64,000 nt of DNA from Halobacterium noricense (lineage in GTDB: Archaea; Halobacteriota; Halobacteria; Halobacteriales; Halobacteriaceae): positions 186,001 through 250,000 of the forward strand of contig NZ_CP089469.1 of the NCBI RefSeq assembly GCF_021233435.1, written 5' to 3'. The notes beneath the pieces were generated by a model. The model was not told where the DNA came from, did not search any database, and was given only the letters and a program-made list of their open reading frames with translations. Every line of letters begins with the position of its first letter. The stretch's first letter is position 1. Shown here piece after piece: positions 57,226 through 64,000 of the stretch. Made by a program: the position numbers and the translations under genes.

Positions 57226-57999
57226 ATGAGTTCGGACGAGATTGAATCGACGACCGATCAAGCAAGCGAGCGGTCCCAGAGTCTGCGGCTCGGACAGCTG
57301 GTCGGACGTGTGACCCGCGTGCTGCGTGCGGTAATCATGAGCCGCGTCGTGAAGTGGGGAGCGCTGGTGTCAGGCGTGGCATCGTTCGTACTGGTGTTCG
57401 GTTCCGCGTCGGACGTGATGTACGGCGTCTCCCACGGTGGAAACCTGCTGGCGTATTGGCACATCGCGCTGGCATGGGTGGCGGCATCCGCGCTCGGGAC
57501 GACGTTCGTCGGCAGTGCGCTCTACCTTCGGTACCGGGGAGCGTTCTGGAGCCGGCTCGCGCACAGCGCGGGTGAACTCGGGTTCTTGCTCGTGACGCTG
57601 ACGCTGCTGTTCGGGAGTTTCTGGGGGAAGGTTATCTGGAACTCCTACTGGGAGTGGACGGACGTACGGCTGGTGACGTTTCTGGTCGTGTGGTTCATCT
57701 ACGCGGGCTACCTGGTCGTCCACGCTGGTACCGATGGTGGCAGCGGCGACCGGTACGCCGCCGTCTACGGTGTGCTTGGCTTTATCACGGTGCCTATCTC
57801 CTACGTCTCGACGCGTCTGTGGACGCCGACATTTCACGAGACGACGCTGGGGAACCCGGACGTGAGCGCGAATATCGACCCGACGACGCTACTGGTGTCG
57901 CTGCTGGCGGCGTCGCTACTATATCTCTACCTACTCGGGCTCCGCATACAGCTGCACGAACTCGAAGACGACCTCGCGGCACGCCAGCAACGGAGGTGA
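57226..57999 (+). CDS. ccmC: CcmC heme handling protein
   Basis: 257 residues from ATG 57226 (MSSDEIESTTDQASERSQSL); upstream in-frame sequence overlaps ccdA. Six TM helices, with WWD domain FGSFWGKVIWNSYWEWTDVR at about residues 138-157 and conserved His residues (LLAYWHIALAWVA; YLVVHAGTDGG). CcmC attaches heme to CcmE. It is followed by ccmD at 4 bp. Confidence 0.9.
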   Translation: MSSDEIESTTDQASERSQSLRLGQLVGRVTRVLRAVIMSRVVKWGALVSGVASFVLVFGSASDVMYGVSHGGNLLAYWHIALAWVAASALGTTFVGSALYLRYRGAFWSRLAHSAGELGFLLVTLTLLFGSFWGKVIWNSYWEWTDVRLVTFLVVWFIYAGYLVVHAGTDGGSGDRYAAVYGVLGFITVPISYVSTRLWTPTFHETTLGNPDVSANIDPTTLLVSLLAASLLYLYLLGLRIQLHELEDDLAARQQRR

Positions 58000-58003
58000 C
58001 ATA

Positions 58004-58123
58004 ATGGAACCACTGCTACTGGCCGGCTACACGGCACTGTTCGTGACGCTGTTCGGGTACGTAGCGTACCTGCAGCGGCGGATGGAACACCTTGAGCGCC
58101 GTCTCGCCGACCTCGACGACTGA
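58004..58123 (+). CDS. ccmD: CcmD, small subunit of the heme-loading complex
   Basis: 39 residues: one TM helix (LLLAGYTALFVTLFGYVAYL) and a charged C-terminal helix (QRRMEHLERRLADLDD). Size, topology and position just after ccmC identify it. CcmD helps release holo-CcmE from CcmC. Confidence 0.8.
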   Translation: MEPLLLAGYTALFVTLFGYVAYLQRRMEHLERRLADLDD

Positions 58124-58175
58124 AGTCACGCCAACGACCAATAGCTTATTGCCATTACATGGTTCATACATTATT

Positions 58176-58874
58176 ATGAGTTCGAGTGGTAATGGGGGTA
58201 CGACGGCGGCCGGCCGTCGGGCGTTCCTCAAGAGAGCAGCGCTGGTGACCGGCGCCGCCGCAGCGGGCGGCACAACCGGAACAGTCACAGCTCAGGAGGG
58301 CCAGAATTACGACGGCTGGCTCGCCGACACGAGTAACTTCAATGGAACCTACGACTACACGGGCCAAGACCAGGTGACTGTCTGGGTCGGCGCATCCGGT
58401 AACGGTGGAAACTTCGCGTTCGCCCCGGCAGCGATCCGCGTCGATCCCGGCACCGAAGTCGTCTGGGAGTGGACGGGCAAGGGCGGCACCCACAACGTCG
58501 TCGACAACGCAGGAAACTTCGAGAGTGACATATACAGCCAGGCTGGCAAGACGTACTCACGGACGTTCGAGTCAGAGGGGACGTACAAGTACCTCTGTGT
58601 CCCTCACCAGACGTTTGGGATGAAAGGCGTCGTTGTCGTCGGCGGGTCAGGCGGATTGGATCCAAGCGAGTTCGAGAAACCTGCCTCGGCCAGTGACTCC
58701 GCCGATGGTAACGGAGCGGGTGGTGACGACTCGTCCAACGGTGGAAACGGCCGACCGGTGTCCCTGGAGGCGGCTCTGATGGTGACTAGTGTGGCAATAG
58801 CGTTCCTCTCGCCCATCATGTTCGGCCTGTTCCTGATGTTCGACGACAGCGACGACACTGCCGCCGCCAAGTAA
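58176..58874 (+). CDS. Halocyanin (blue copper protein), Tat-exported
   Basis: 232 residues. The Tat signal (GRRAFLKRAALVTGAAAAGG) is followed by the cupredoxin domain: His in WEWTGKGGTHNVVDNAG and Cys/His/Met in YKYLCVPHQTFGMKGVV. A Gly/Asp-rich linker leads to a C-terminal TM helix (MVTSVAIAFLSPIMFGLFLM). Located at the end of the cytochrome cluster, it is the probable electron acceptor of the TsdA-like cytochrome. The other halocyanin (19518) has a SHOCT tail instead. Confidence 0.9.
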   Translation: MSSSGNGGTTAAGRRAFLKRAALVTGAAAAGGTTGTVTAQEGQNYDGWLADTSNFNGTYDYTGQDQVTVWVGASGNGGNFAFAPAAIRVDPGTEVVWEWTGKGGTHNVVDNAGNFESDIYSQAGKTYSRTFESEGTYKYLCVPHQTFGMKGVVVVGGSGGLDPSEFEKPASASDSADGNGAGGDDSSNGGNGRPVSLEAALMVTSVAIAFLSPIMFGLFLMFDDSDDTAAAK

Positions 58875-58955
58875 GCACCACTGTCGGCGACCCATCTAAT
58901 GTTCGACGATAAGATGCACGCCGCCAGCACAGCTGAACCAAGTGACACAAGCAAG

Positions 58956-59250
58956 TGACATCCTTCGCGCCGTGAACGGTGCGGCTTCCCTCGACAAAGG
59001 GAATCCGGTCTTGTACCGGTCGGTTTCAAGACGTGCTCTTCCGAGGTCGGCGGAGCGGGTTTTCAACCCTCGCTCGGAAGCGTCCTCTGGCCTTGTCACG
59101 GGGGCTCCTATCCGCCACCGAGTTATCGCCTTGCAGTTTCTCAACGTGGCTCTCTCCGTGGCGGTCGTGTGGCTCAAGAGAGTAAGGCTCTCCCGCCATC
59201 ACAAAAGGCTCGGGACCTTTTGGACGGTAGTGACTCGATGGAAACGCTGC
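58956..59250 (-). mobile_element. Remnant of an IS200/IS605-type element
   Basis: TGACATCCTTCGCGCCGTGA at 58956 with the following GGCTTCCCTCGACAAAGGG is a diverged form of the right end at 5708. A hairpin-like AGAGAGTAAGGCTCTC and an AAAAGGCTCGGGACCTTTTGG palindrome lie at 59173-59223. No transposase or tnpB coding remains. The limits are approximate. Confidence 0.5.
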
Positions 59251-59330
59251 TATGCCATGAGAGCGTGAACCAAGATATGGGGCGCAAGAGACCGATATCT
59301 GAACCGTGCCATCGAGCACGTGGTAGTGAC

Positions 59331-59455
59331 TGGTCCATGTGCGAAGGGAGCCGAGTCATGGGCGTTACAGCCCGGATGCCGCGCGCCGCGGCATCCGGGA
59401 AAGCCCGAATAGGTGCATCTCTGCTTCACGCACTGGCGTCCCGGGTGAACAAACC
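59331..59455 (+). ncRNA. Possible bridge RNA region of an IS110-family element
   Basis: In IS110 elements the non-coding left end upstream of the transposase encodes a bridge RNA. Here the 125 bp before the IS110 start contain a perfect 13-bp stem with a 3-nt loop (59371-59399, CCGGATGCC / GGCATCCGG core). Assignment rests on position and the hairpin. Only the left part of the element is left. Confidence 0.35.
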
Positions 59456-59530
59456 ATGTACCTCGGAATCGACGTCCACAAACGGTACGCACAGGTAGAA
59501 AATATTCGAGTGGTCGGAAAGAATACATGA
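59456..59530 (+). pseudogene. IS110-family transposase N-terminal remnant
   Basis: The ATG begins MYLGIDVHKRYAQV, the standard start of IS110 DEDD transposases with the first catalytic Asp. After 15 residues the frame changes to unrelated sequence and stops. The rest is deleted. GGTAGTGAC occurs at 59226 and 59322 and inverted at 59539, which may mark deletion or element ends. Confidence 0.65.
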
Positions 59531-59774
59531 CACGAGTGGTCACTACCGTGTGTATCGCCGAGTTGGCGCCAGAATTGAGACCGCTGCCGCCAGATTACCT
59601 GTCACCACCCTTCGCCCTCCACCCCCATGGAGGAGCACCGGCGATACACCGCTTCACCGTTTTCGACTACACTGCAGAACCCCCTCATTCTGAGAAGTTA
59701 CTCCCCGTATTATCGCAAGTCGGCGTGGATCAGTCCGGATAAGTAGGGGACGGAACGGTGTCTGACGTGTGCCA

Positions 59775-59920
59775 TACCCATACTTCCACGGCTTCCATCT
59801 CCCGGCAGATATTTATAACAGACACCCCCCCATGGCTTCCAACTTCTCCGAAAACCCATGCTTCCACGGCTTCGAGGAGTTCCACGCTCTTAACCACACA
59901 CCCCCCACGACTTCCAACTT
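59775..59920. repeat. Origin-type repeats downstream of the second orc1/cdc6
   Basis: Copies of a (C)nAYGGCTTCCAACTT unit occur at 59825-59845 and 59901-59920, with shorter versions at 59786-59799 and 59864-59877. They share the G-string plus TTGGAAGCCGTG form with the repeats upstream of the same gene (61.28-61.57 kb). They probably bind the encoded initiator. Confidence 0.65.
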
Positions 59921-59925
59921 ACTTC

Positions 59926-61227
59926 TTACTCATCTAACACACCGTGTTCTCTCGCTTCCGCACGCAAATCATCTAAGATAAATCCATCATCCGTCTGGTC
60001 TGACTCCTCCAGTGCTGACGCTACAGTTTCCAAATCTGTAACGAGCGAGTAACGATTTGGGACGCCACGCTGATTGCGAGCGTTATTGGAGATGTGGAGA
60101 ATGCCCTTATCTACCATTGAAAGCAGGTTATTGTGCGCTCCACGCCGAGAAATAGCACTCTTCCCATGCTCTTTGACTGTTGCTTCATACGTAGCGTAAA
60201 TATCCGATGTGCCAGCCGGTGTTTCGGCTCGTGCATGATACTGGGAGATGGACAGCAGGAGATACCGCTGCGAATCGCTCAAATTCTTGATTCCACGAGT
60301 GACCGTCTCCTCCTCGACGATTCGTTTTGCCTCTCGGACATGGCGTTCTTTCACTTGTTCAAACGGTTGCGTGGATTCTGGAGCATTCCGAACCTCATCT
60401 TCAGCGAGTTGAGTTGCCTTCCGAAGGATGCGGATGGCGTAACGGGCACTCCCGTGTTCCTTGGTGGCGACCGCAGCACAAAGCGGGATAACGTCCTCGG
60501 AGAGTGCGTCCTCATAGAATGCGTCCTCTGCTCGTCGTTGAAGAATAGACTGCAGGTCTTGAGAGTCGTATTCTGGGAAGTGAACTTCTGACTCACAGAG
60601 TGTGTCCCGCACTGAGGTTTTCATGTTATTTTTAAAGTAGAGGTCGTTGGAGATGCCGACGATGCAGATTTCTGAGTTAAGTTGACCCATAGATTGCCCC
60701 CGAGTGAGCTGGTAGAGGAGTTCGCCGTCTGAACCGAGCCCATCAATTTCGTCCAGAACAAGGATGACGTAATCGTCACCGTTCGCCAGCCCCTCGAAGA
60801 GTTGTTCGTAGACCTCTGAGGAAGGATACCCAGTGCGACTGAGTTCGGGCTCATCCAGGTCGATGGTTGTGAGTGGGCTCGTCGGAGAGCGGAGTTCGTT
60901 GACGATGTCAATGGCGGCTTGATACGATGACTGCGAGCCAGAACAGTTCGTCTCCACAATGTCTACGTCCACACCGTTGTCTTCTGCTTTCTGCTGTAGC
61001 TCGGGCAGTAGTGTTCGTGTGGCGAGTGTCTTGCCGACACCTGACTCGCCGAAGAGAAAAATGTTGTCGGCGTCCCATCCTTTCAGAATTGGAGCGAGAA
61101 GATTAACGTATTCATCCATTTCCTCGCCCCGTTCTTCGATTTCGTCTGGTTGGTATTCCGGCTTCAGATAGGAGATGTCCTTGATGAAGACATCCTTGAC
61201 AAGGCTGTCGTCGAAATACTCAGTCAT
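59926..61227 (-). CDS. orc1/cdc6: Orc1/Cdc6 replication initiator, second copy
   Basis: 433 residues from ATG 61227 (MTEYFDDSLVKDVFIKDISY); the longer open frame reads through the origin repeats. Walker A is GESGVGKT at about 60-67, Walker B is VLDEIDGLG at about 157-165, sensor-2 region HGSARYAIRILRKATQ, and a C-terminal winged helix (KSAISRRGAHNNLLSMVDKG). It is shorter and clearly diverged from the initiator at 4213, and is flanked by its own repeats. It likely defines a second origin specificity. Confidence 0.93.
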   Translation of the reverse strand: MTEYFDDSLVKDVFIKDISYLKPEYQPDEIEERGEEMDEYVNLLAPILKGWDADNIFLFGESGVGKTLATRTLLPELQQKAEDNGVDVDIVETNCSGSQSSYQAAIDIVNELRSPTSPLTTIDLDEPELSRTGYPSSEVYEQLFEGLANGDDYVILVLDEIDGLGSDGELLYQLTRGQSMGQLNSEICIVGISNDLYFKNNMKTSVRDTLCESEVHFPEYDSQDLQSILQRRAEDAFYEDALSEDVIPLCAAVATKEHGSARYAIRILRKATQLAEDEVRNAPESTQPFEQVKERHVREAKRIVEEETVTRGIKNLSDSQRYLLLSISQYHARAETPAGTSDIYATYEATVKEHGKSAISRRGAHNNLLSMVDKGILHISNNARNQRGVPNRYSLVTDLETVASALEESDQTDDGFILDDLRAEAREHGVLDE

Positions 61228-61275
61228 TACTGATGGAGTGAGACAGCGATTGGCATAAAACCAGAGGGTTCCACA

Positions 61276-61568
61276 CCCACCACGGCTTCCAACCCCTCGA
61301 ACACTTATAAAACACCCTCTCCCCACTATTTCCAACCTAGACTAGGATAACCAGTGCAGTCTACAGCATTTACACTCTAGATAGGGAAACAAGTAAGTGG
61401 TTGACAGCAGAACCAAAACCGTAGTGGGTTCAAATCAAAGGGAGTGAGGCACTCGAAGAGTGTCCTCCGACCGATGAACCCATCCTGTTGTCCAGCATCC
61501 TGTGGAGAGTTGGAAATAGTGGGGAGAGGGTGTGTCTTAAAGAATTGCCCCGTTGGAAGTCGTGGAGG
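61276..61568. other. Candidate second replication origin
   Basis: Directly upstream of orc1/cdc6, repeats of the CCACGGCTTCCAAC type lie at 61276-61296 and 61321-61337, and inverted copies at 61509-61524 and 61552-61568. Bases 61312-61336 and 61509-61533 form a perfect 25-bp inverted repeat around ~170 bp of AT-richer DNA. This is the classical geometry of inverted origin recognition boxes flanking an unwinding element. Confidence 0.75.
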
Positions 61569-61776
61569 CGGTGGTTGGGGGTGATTGTCTCTATCTTGCC
61601 ATCTCCTGCATCGTCCACGAGAAATCACGCTTCCAGCACCAATCCGCTTGACGTCCTGCTTGGTCTCTCCTCATCTTGTCCTTGCTCGTGTCCAGCTCGC
61701 TCCAACGGTTTCGCTCATTTGAGCGAGAAATCTTTGACACTATCGACCTCGGGACTTACCGAGGAGACGACTACTC

Positions 61777-61909
61777 TATACAACTGCTGACGAGGGGACC
61801 GGCTTCGGACTCAGTATCGTCGAAGAAGTCGCCAGTCGACACGGCTGGGAGGTTTCGGCAACAAACGGACAAGCGGTGGCGCCAGCTTCGAAATCACTAT
61901 CACTTGCTA
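61777..61909 (+). pseudogene. Histidine kinase C-terminal fragment
   Basis: The frame reads YTTADEGTGFGLSIVEEVAS, RHGWEVSATNGQ, then, after one missing base near 61871-61875, SGGASFEIT-like sequence. This is the G2 box and end of a haloarchaeal HATPase domain. Everything upstream is missing. Confidence 0.7.
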
Positions 61910-62063
61910 ATCGCCCATCCTGATGAGACAGACGAGAAAGGAGGCCAGAACCATCGGTCACTCACGAAGTTCGCTACCCCTCAGGCTGATAACACTGTAG
62001 AGTGCCAGTCTGTCAAGGGCCAGCCATCGATTCTTTCGATATTGCGATATGCGATGGCTTGCA

Positions 62064-62237
62064 TCATGTTCGTTTCTCTCGGACGCCCTCGCGGTCACGA
62101 GTCATGTCTTCGCAGTTCGGACATACACGTGGTTCGTCGATAGAGTCCGGGGTGAATACACGGACGTAGACGTCTGTGACGTGGCTGCCACAGTTCTGGC
62201 ACTCCGGCATACCAGTAGCAGTCATCTTATCGGTCAT
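62064..62237 (-). CDS. DUF7563-like zinc-ribbon protein
   Basis: 57 residues from ATG 62237 (MTDKMTATGMPECQNCGSHV); ATGs at 62225 and 62210 are also possible. Two CxxC pairs (PECQNCGSHVTD; RVCPNCEDMTRD) bind zinc, with VYVRVFTPDSIDEPR between. Small proteins of this type are abundant in haloarchaea, with unknown function. Confidence 0.75.
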   Translation of the reverse strand: MTDKMTATGMPECQNCGSHVTDVYVRVFTPDSIDEPRVCPNCEDMTRDREGVREKRT

Positions 62238-62505
62238 AGGCTTTCTGTCAGCGACGAAACGAGCGAGTAGAACTGCAGAAGCGTCCACAACCCTTCCAGA
62301 CTTAGTCTTGGGAAGCTCACAACTCAATACCTTGTCGCATAGATCGCCTGGCTATGGAGTGACCAATTTGGCGCTGTTGAAATCCTATTGATCAGATACT
62401 ATGTTCGGTGAAACAGCCGGTAAGTGAGGATGCGAAGTAAGCACCGAGCTTTCTGTCAGGTGTCGATAATCGGGTGGTACTGTGTTGACTGCCGGGGCGC
62501 ATCGC
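62238..62505. other. Intergenic region, no gene recognised
   Basis: These 268 bases contain no convincing coding sequence on either strand. The left part must hold the promoter of the zinc-ribbon gene. Confidence 0.4.
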
Positions 62506-63684
62506 TCACCGGACCAGCGTTAGTCCCGAGGTCGTACCGCCGCGCACCACGAACCCGTCTTCAACCGCGACGAGACCATCAATCGTCCCAAGTCCGTACT
62601 CCTCGCGTGACCACGTCGTTCGCTGGTCGCCCGTCTCTCGGTCGTAGAGCGTAATTCCGGTGTTCGTCCGGCCAAGCGCGATCCAATCATCACCGATGAG
62701 AGGACGGCCAGTAACGATTCCAGTGTTCTTTTTCCAGCGTGTTACACCCGTCGCTGCGTCGAGGACGAAACTCGTACTGCCCATGCCTGCAGGGACGACC
62801 ACGTCATCGCCATCGACGGCGAGGCCGGAGTGAATCTTCTCAACGCCGTCGAGTGACCGTGACCAGACCGTCTCCCCGCTGTGAGCATCAATCGCGTACA
62901 CCGTTCCGCGATTGTCCGCAACCCAGACCGTCCCATCTTGAACGGAGGCCGACCCGACAATCTTCCCGAGTGAGAGATGCCACCGCTGTTCGCCGTCTAA
63001 ATCGTGACCGTAGATGTCACCAGTCCCATTAGCGTTCTCTGTGGTGTAGACGCCTGCATTATCGAGAGCTAGTGTGTCACCACCATTAGCACTCCATAGG
63101 CGGTCTCCAGTCCGCATGTCGATCGCAATCAGGGACGACCCAGCAAGGAAGACGGTCTCATCATGCGCCGCGACGGACGTCGCCTCCCGGCTCCCAGCAG
63201 TAACACGCCAATACCGGTCGCCAGTCCCCTGATCGAGCGCGTCCAGACGATTCAGTCCGGGGACAAAGGCGACCCCACAAGTAATCAGTGGCACTGCATC
63301 AACCTGTTCGTCGAGGTCGTACTTCCAGCGCGCCCCGTCTATTGGGGATTGGAGATCGACCGCGATGAGTCCACTAGCCACCGGAACGTATGCTGTACCG
63401 TCTGCGACTACTGGTAGTGCGGCGGCGAGTTCTTGTTGTCCGTCCTTGTGGATGCCGGCGAGGAGATCAACGGCGTCGGCGTCGGGAGCCGGGGGAGAGG
63501 TATCAGTGTGGCCGGTGCGACCGGAATCACCACCAGCGGTTGGCCACGTAGTGGGTGAATCGTCACAAGGGCCCTCTACAGTGGTATCGCTCTCGAAGTA
63601 GTCTCGAATACCCCCCAGACAGCCAGCCAAACTAGCAGAAGCGGCAGTACCGATGGTGGTCAGGAAGCGGCGTCTAGAGGGCAT
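62506..63684 (-). CDS. PQQ-type beta-propeller lipoprotein
   Basis: 392 residues. A Tat signal with lipobox (SRRRFLTTIGTAASASLAGC) anchors it outside the cell. The rest consists of about seven blades with recurring (A/G)LDxxTGxxxW units (ALDQGTGDRYW; AIDMRTGDRLW; AIDAHSGETVW; VLDAATGVTRW; LYDRETGDQRTTW). PQQ-like propellers serve in binding or assembly; few haloarchaeal members bind PQQ. Function unknown. Confidence 0.85.
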   Translation of the reverse strand: MPSRRRFLTTIGTAASASLAGCLGGIRDYFESDTTVEGPCDDSPTTWPTAGGDSGRTGHTDTSPPAPDADAVDLLAGIHKDGQQELAAALPVVADGTAYVPVASGLIAVDLQSPIDGARWKYDLDEQVDAVPLITCGVAFVPGLNRLDALDQGTGDRYWRVTAGSREATSVAAHDETVFLAGSSLIAIDMRTGDRLWSANGGDTLALDNAGVYTTENANGTGDIYGHDLDGEQRWHLSLGKIVGSASVQDGTVWVADNRGTVYAIDAHSGETVWSRSLDGVEKIHSGLAVDGDDVVVPAGMGSTSFVLDAATGVTRWKKNTGIVTGRPLIGDDWIALGRTNTGITLYDRETGDQRTTWSREEYGLGTIDGLVAVEDGFVVRGGTTSGLTLVR

Positions 63685-63866
63685 TAGACGAATTTTGTAC
63701 GGCCAGCCATAATATTATTTGGCTGGGTCAAATTATCACTCGAAAACTGCTGGCCTAGGCGAGCCGGGCTGCAGAATACACCTTCTGTACTTAGCGAAGC
63801 TATGCATCACATCGAGGCGGGTTCTTACCAGTAGATTCGGGTGAAACAATCGCTCAGTAGGAATGC

Positions 63867-64000
63867 TTACTGATCGAGAATGAACGCTACTGTGAGGAGG
63901 CTAATTCCACCAAGAAGGGTCAAGAATGCACCTATCGCGGGGCTAAAGCCGGAAACGTTCATCAGCCGGACGATCCAAGCGAGACTGAGCACAACAACGA
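63867..64000 (-). CDS. Membrane protein, partial (C-terminal end only)
   Basis: The minus-strand frame is open to the end of the window and ends VSGFSPAIGAFLTLLGGISL ... FILDQ and TAA at 63867. Two hydrophobic helices are visible. The start is beyond the window, and the family cannot be named. Confidence 0.5.
   Translation of the reverse strand, partial: VVVLSLAWIVRLMNVSGFSPAIGAFLTLLGGISLLTVAFILDQ

Noticed and set aside
58920-59350. tRNA or other structured RNA gene
   Set aside because: No cloverleaf or CCA-compatible arms were found; IS200/605 and IS110 end sequences explain the hairpins.
61676-62143. 155-codon plus-strand frame
   Set aside because: It merges unrelated stretches; the only coding signal inside it is the histidine-kinase fragment in a different frame.

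Overview
This window is from a haloarchaeon (class Halobacteria). The proteins are strongly acidic, the coding DNA is GC-rich, and genes are often leaderless or coupled by ATGA/TGATG overlaps. Characteristic haloarchaeal families are present: halocyanins with Tat signals, SHOCT proteins, DUF7512-, DUF7521- and DUF7563-like proteins, ISH3 and IS1341-type insertion sequences, and Orc1/Cdc6 initiators. Two Orc1/Cdc6 genes next to two different candidate origins, one ParA system, at least three tyrosine recombinases and many broken genes point to a large plasmid or megaplasmid, or a plasmid-derived island, rather than core chromosome.

Region 1 (1-19.5 kb) is the replication, maintenance and mobile-element zone. 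It holds a partial integrase, an IS1341-type tnpB element, a 777-bp transposase-less cassette carrying a GNAT acetyltransferase with its own inverted repeats and 8-bp target duplication, orc1/cdc6, a second tnpB element, and an origin with G-string repeats (7.29-7.96 kb). After these come a ParA pair, a VapBC pair, a metallophosphoesterase, gene fragments that duplicate nearby genes, a HicB-like gene with a HicA remnant, an ISH3-family element that splits a reconstructable gene, two more integrases and a decayed membrane-protein gene.

Region 2 (19.5-31.2 kb) is dominated by thiol-redox functions: a halocyanin-SHOCT protein, a CGAC glutaredoxin-like protein, several thioredoxins, thioredoxin reductase, a cysteine-desulfurase-like enzyme, and a DsbA-like/membrane/CcdA operon. 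A patchwork of broken DUF302, CDF and TnpB fragments lies at 21.06-21.89 kb.

Region 3 (31.3-44.7 kb) is a sulfur-handling island. It has three rhodanese/metallo-beta-lactamase (persulfide dioxygenase-like) paralogs, a free rhodanese, a split YeeE/YedE pair, two TauE/SafE exporters, TusA, two DsrE proteins plus a broken third, DUF302, and two candidate regulators. A short motif (ACAATACTGT and variants) lies 44-61 bp upstream of at least four of the sulfur and thioredoxin transcription units.

Region 4 (45-58.9 kb) starts with a substrate-binding lipoprotein coupled to a histidine kinase. It then carries a System I cytochrome c maturation set (CcmE, A, B, F, C, D, a thioredoxin and CcdA) around a diheme cytochrome c resembling thiosulfate dehydrogenase TsdA, and ends with a halocyanin. 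Regions 2-4 together suggest thiosulfate/persulfide oxidation: uptake (YeeE), sulfur relay (rhodanese, TusA, DsrE), persulfide oxidation, sulfite export (TauE), and periplasmic-side thiosulfate oxidation feeding electrons to a blue copper protein.

Region 5 (58.9-64 kb) has IS200/605 and IS110 remnants, a second orc1/cdc6 flanked by its own origin repeats (including a perfect 25-bp inverted repeat), a histidine-kinase fragment, a zinc-ribbon protein, a PQQ-type beta-propeller lipoprotein and a partial membrane gene. All functions are inferred from sequence motifs and family knowledge read by eye; no database search was run.
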